The notes below the pieces were generated by a model. The model ran no database searches, was not told the DNA's origin, and saw only the letters and a list, made by a program, of their open reading frames with translations. DNA of 64,000 nucleotides from Cucumis sativus (lineage: Eukaryota; Streptophyta; Magnoliopsida; Cucurbitales; Cucurbitaceae): assembly GCF_000004075.3 (NCBI RefSeq), contig NC_026661.2, forward strand, positions 21,852,307 to 21,916,306, in the 5' to 3' direction. A program made the translations under genes and the position numbers. This document shows, piece by piece, positions 62,115 through 64,000 of this stretch. Within the stretch, counting starts at the first letter, position 1. Each line of letters opens with the position of its first letter.

Positions 62115-62586
62115 ATTTCAAAGTGAATTGCAAGAAAGAAGAAATTGTGTGAGAGGGAAACGAAAAAGTAAAATGAAAACTACATAAAAATAAATATAAA
62201 GAAAACGACTAATGAAGAAAACGACTAATCAAGAAAACTATTTAAATTAATCATAATTGCCTCATCAACTTAAATTTATCACATCATAAGGAACTATTAG
62301 AAGCCATAAGGAACTAATAGAAGATATACACTAAAATGTTGTTTTTTTATAGGCCAAATAAACATTTATAGATTTTTCTAAATACATGGAATTTAAAAAT
62401 AAACATAAAATTTAAAAATAAAGATAGTTAAGGTAAAAAAACATACAATATCGCAAATGTAAATAATATAAATATTAAATATTTAACTGCTTTAAAAACA
62501 TAAAATATGTATTTATTTAGTAAAATCAAAATTTCATCCTTTTTTACGAAGTTTTTCATTATACATCCACGTGGACATGTTATCAA

Positions 62587-62612
62587 AATATATATATATA
62601 TATATATATATA
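62587..62612. repeat. (AT)n microsatellite, about 13 units
   Basis: An uninterrupted AT/TA run in intergenic DNA. Confidence 0.95.
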
Positions 62613-63517
62613 TTCAAGAGTTTAACATGATATTTTAACTTTTCATTGAGAATTATTAACTCGTCAGGTTTAATAGGAATTATAAAAAAATAGCAAAATT
62701 GAAATTTTTTTTACCCCGAAATAAAAATGAAGTTTAATAAAATTTTGTTTTTAAGCGACCTTTTCTAATTTTTTAATGAAAATTTTCAATATTTCTATAT
62801 ATTTAAGAGTTCTACATTTTTATTATAAGATATTTTAAATTATGAGCATGGACAGATTTAAAATATAGTATAAAATATTTACAATTTAAGCATGATAAAA
62901 TTTGGTCTTTTTAGTTATTCTTTATATGGACTGTAAATAATGTATTATTATTATTATTATTTTGAAAGCGTAAATTTAAATTGGTAACTTCTTTTAAGTA
63001 CTAAATTAGAATTATTTTTCTAAAAAAAGAAATGGATATAATTATAAGTTGGACTATATGTGGATATATATTTTTACTTAAAAGTAAATTTAGAGTAAGT
63101 ACAAAAAAGGTTTTTCCAAAAGTAGCGCTAAACTATTATTTTGTCAAATATTACAATGTGATATTTATAATTAGAACTAAAATAATATGGCCAGCGAGTT
63201 TTGGGAAAACATAGCATTGCATATTTGCATTGGCGGGAAGACTCAACCGCTTCGCTATCAGTTTAGAAATTCCCCTTTACAGAGAGGTTAAGCTTCACAA
63301 TCTTCTTCATAAACCCTAATTTTAGCATTCACAGATTGGATTTGATGTTCTTAGCGAATAAGATGGTGTTCCTTTTCTTGTTTCTTCTCCCCAAATTTAG
63401 TAAGACAATCGTAATCAAACCCACTCCCCACTCCCCTTTCCGCAACTTACCATTTGTCCTCATTTCCCCTCACCCTATTCCAATTCCGTCACCGGTGCCC
63501 TGTGGAGTTTTCGAGCT

Positions 63518-63921
63518 ATGGCGACTCCCATGGCTGAAGAAGAATCCTTCGATTCCTATTCCACCAACAATACGGTGATTGCGATTAGTAGGGACAAGAA
63601 CAGTCACTATGCGGTTAAATGGGCTGTGGAACATTTGTTCAATAGGAAGAACACTGGCGAATGCGTTCTTATTCATGTTCGGACTCAGAGCTTGCATCCC
63701 CGTAGGTATCCGTCTCCCTTGTTGTTGACGTCGTTTGGCCGTCATTATTTCTTAAAATTTGAAATGTATATTGGTGTTTGGAGATGAATCAATGATTTCT
63801 TGTGATCTTGCCTTTGTATGCAGAGGAGGTGGATACGATTCCTAAGGAGTTTCGGCCACCAACTGAAGCTGAGTTGCACCAGTTCTTCCTTCCCTATCGA
63901 GGATTTTGCGCACGAAAAGGA
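63518..63921 (+). CDS. USP-domain U-box protein kinase (PUB35/52-like), 5' part
   Basis: The first two exons, 63518-63701 and 63824-63921, code MATPMAEEESFDSYSTNNTV and onward. They include an N-terminal universal-stress-protein fold: VIAISRDKNSHYAVKWAVEH, ECVLIHVRTQSLHP and RPPTEAELHQFFLPYRGFCA. In plants this last phrase is typical of receptor-like cytoplasmic kinases with a C-terminal U-box, which act as E3 ubiquitin ligases (PUB32-35, 50-55 group). The first donor is placed at CATCCCC/GTAGGT because the next GT puts exon 2 out of frame with an early stop. The kinase and U-box parts would lie beyond the right edge of the window. A kinase-only or USP-kinase family member without U-box is possible. 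Confidence 0.85.
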
Positions 63922-64000
63922 GTAAACAATTTCCCAATTCTTTGTCATAACCAAATAATGGATAGTTCTTGTTTTTTTTGATGCGATGATGAATCATTTA

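Larger units (their letters stand above)
61606..63517. other. Intergenic between RPA49 and the U-box kinase gene
   Basis: The presumed RPA49 3' UTR is followed by AT-rich DNA without a supported gene. It holds a perfect 40-bp tandem duplication (62035-62114), a short array of aagaaaacgactaat words (about 62200-62240) and a TA run (about 62587-62612). Close to the next gene is a leader with TAAACCCTAA (63311-63320), a telo-box-like word. Confidence 0.6.

Noticed and set aside
1..64000. Bacterial-type systems: CRISPR arrays, operons, attachment sites, Shine-Dalgarno sites
   Set aside because: None seen. The window is plainly plant nuclear DNA; the tandem repeats found lack spacer architecture.

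Overview
This is a 64 kb piece of a flowering-plant nuclear genome. The genes carry many canonical GT-AG introns, the intergenic DNA is very AT-rich with TA microsatellites, and the proteins are plant families (PDAT1, ALFIN-LIKE, plant midasin, DUF761, USP/U-box kinase). Recurrent intergenic words such as atagcaaaat and tatcaatgata, and the overall repeat flavour, suggest a cucurbit (Cucumis-like). That assignment is an inference and was not tested by search.

Layout. Left of 2.7 kb is AT-rich intergenic DNA with a long TA microsatellite and a diverged direct repeat. Next come PDAT1 (2765-6644, +, six exons, 661 aa) and an ALFIN-LIKE PHD protein (7984-10482, +, five exons, 251 aa). A single-exon SLC25A44-type mitochondrial carrier (12007-13062, -, 351 aa) faces the ALFIN-LIKE gene. 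The centre, 14667-49864 on the minus strand, is one giant gene, MDN1 (midasin/Rea1). I could chain 77 coding exons in continuous phase into 5,427 codons plus a stop. Further right are a DUF4408/DUF761 proline-rich membrane protein (52662-54368, -), the RNA polymerase I subunit A49 gene (59144-61605, +, four coding exons, 435 aa) and the first two exons of a USP-domain U-box protein kinase gene (63518 onward, +) cut by the window edge.

How the genes relate. MDN1 (60S ribosome maturation and export) and RPA49 (rRNA transcription) both serve ribosome biogenesis, and both have telo-box-like AAACCCT words in their leaders. Those words also occur at unrelated genes here, so no co-regulation is claimed. 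The other genes are unrelated: seed-oil and membrane-lipid acyl transfer, histone-mark reading, mitochondrial transport.

Repeats and mobile DNA lie mostly in introns and spacers. They include an 808-bp element with roughly 104-bp terminal inverted repeats in MDN1 intron 38, LTR-like relics in introns 3 and 55, a SINE-like sequence in the ALFIN-LIKE gene, a 131-bp TGTCACACC-ended inverted-repeat element near 56.5 kb, and several exact tandem duplications. I found no tRNA, rRNA or CRISPR, and no sign of a previously undescribed biological system. The most unusual points are details of MDN1: a charge-changed sixth Walker B motif, one GC-AG intron, one stop-free 102-nt intron, and duplicated 5' leader splice donors with micro-uORFs.
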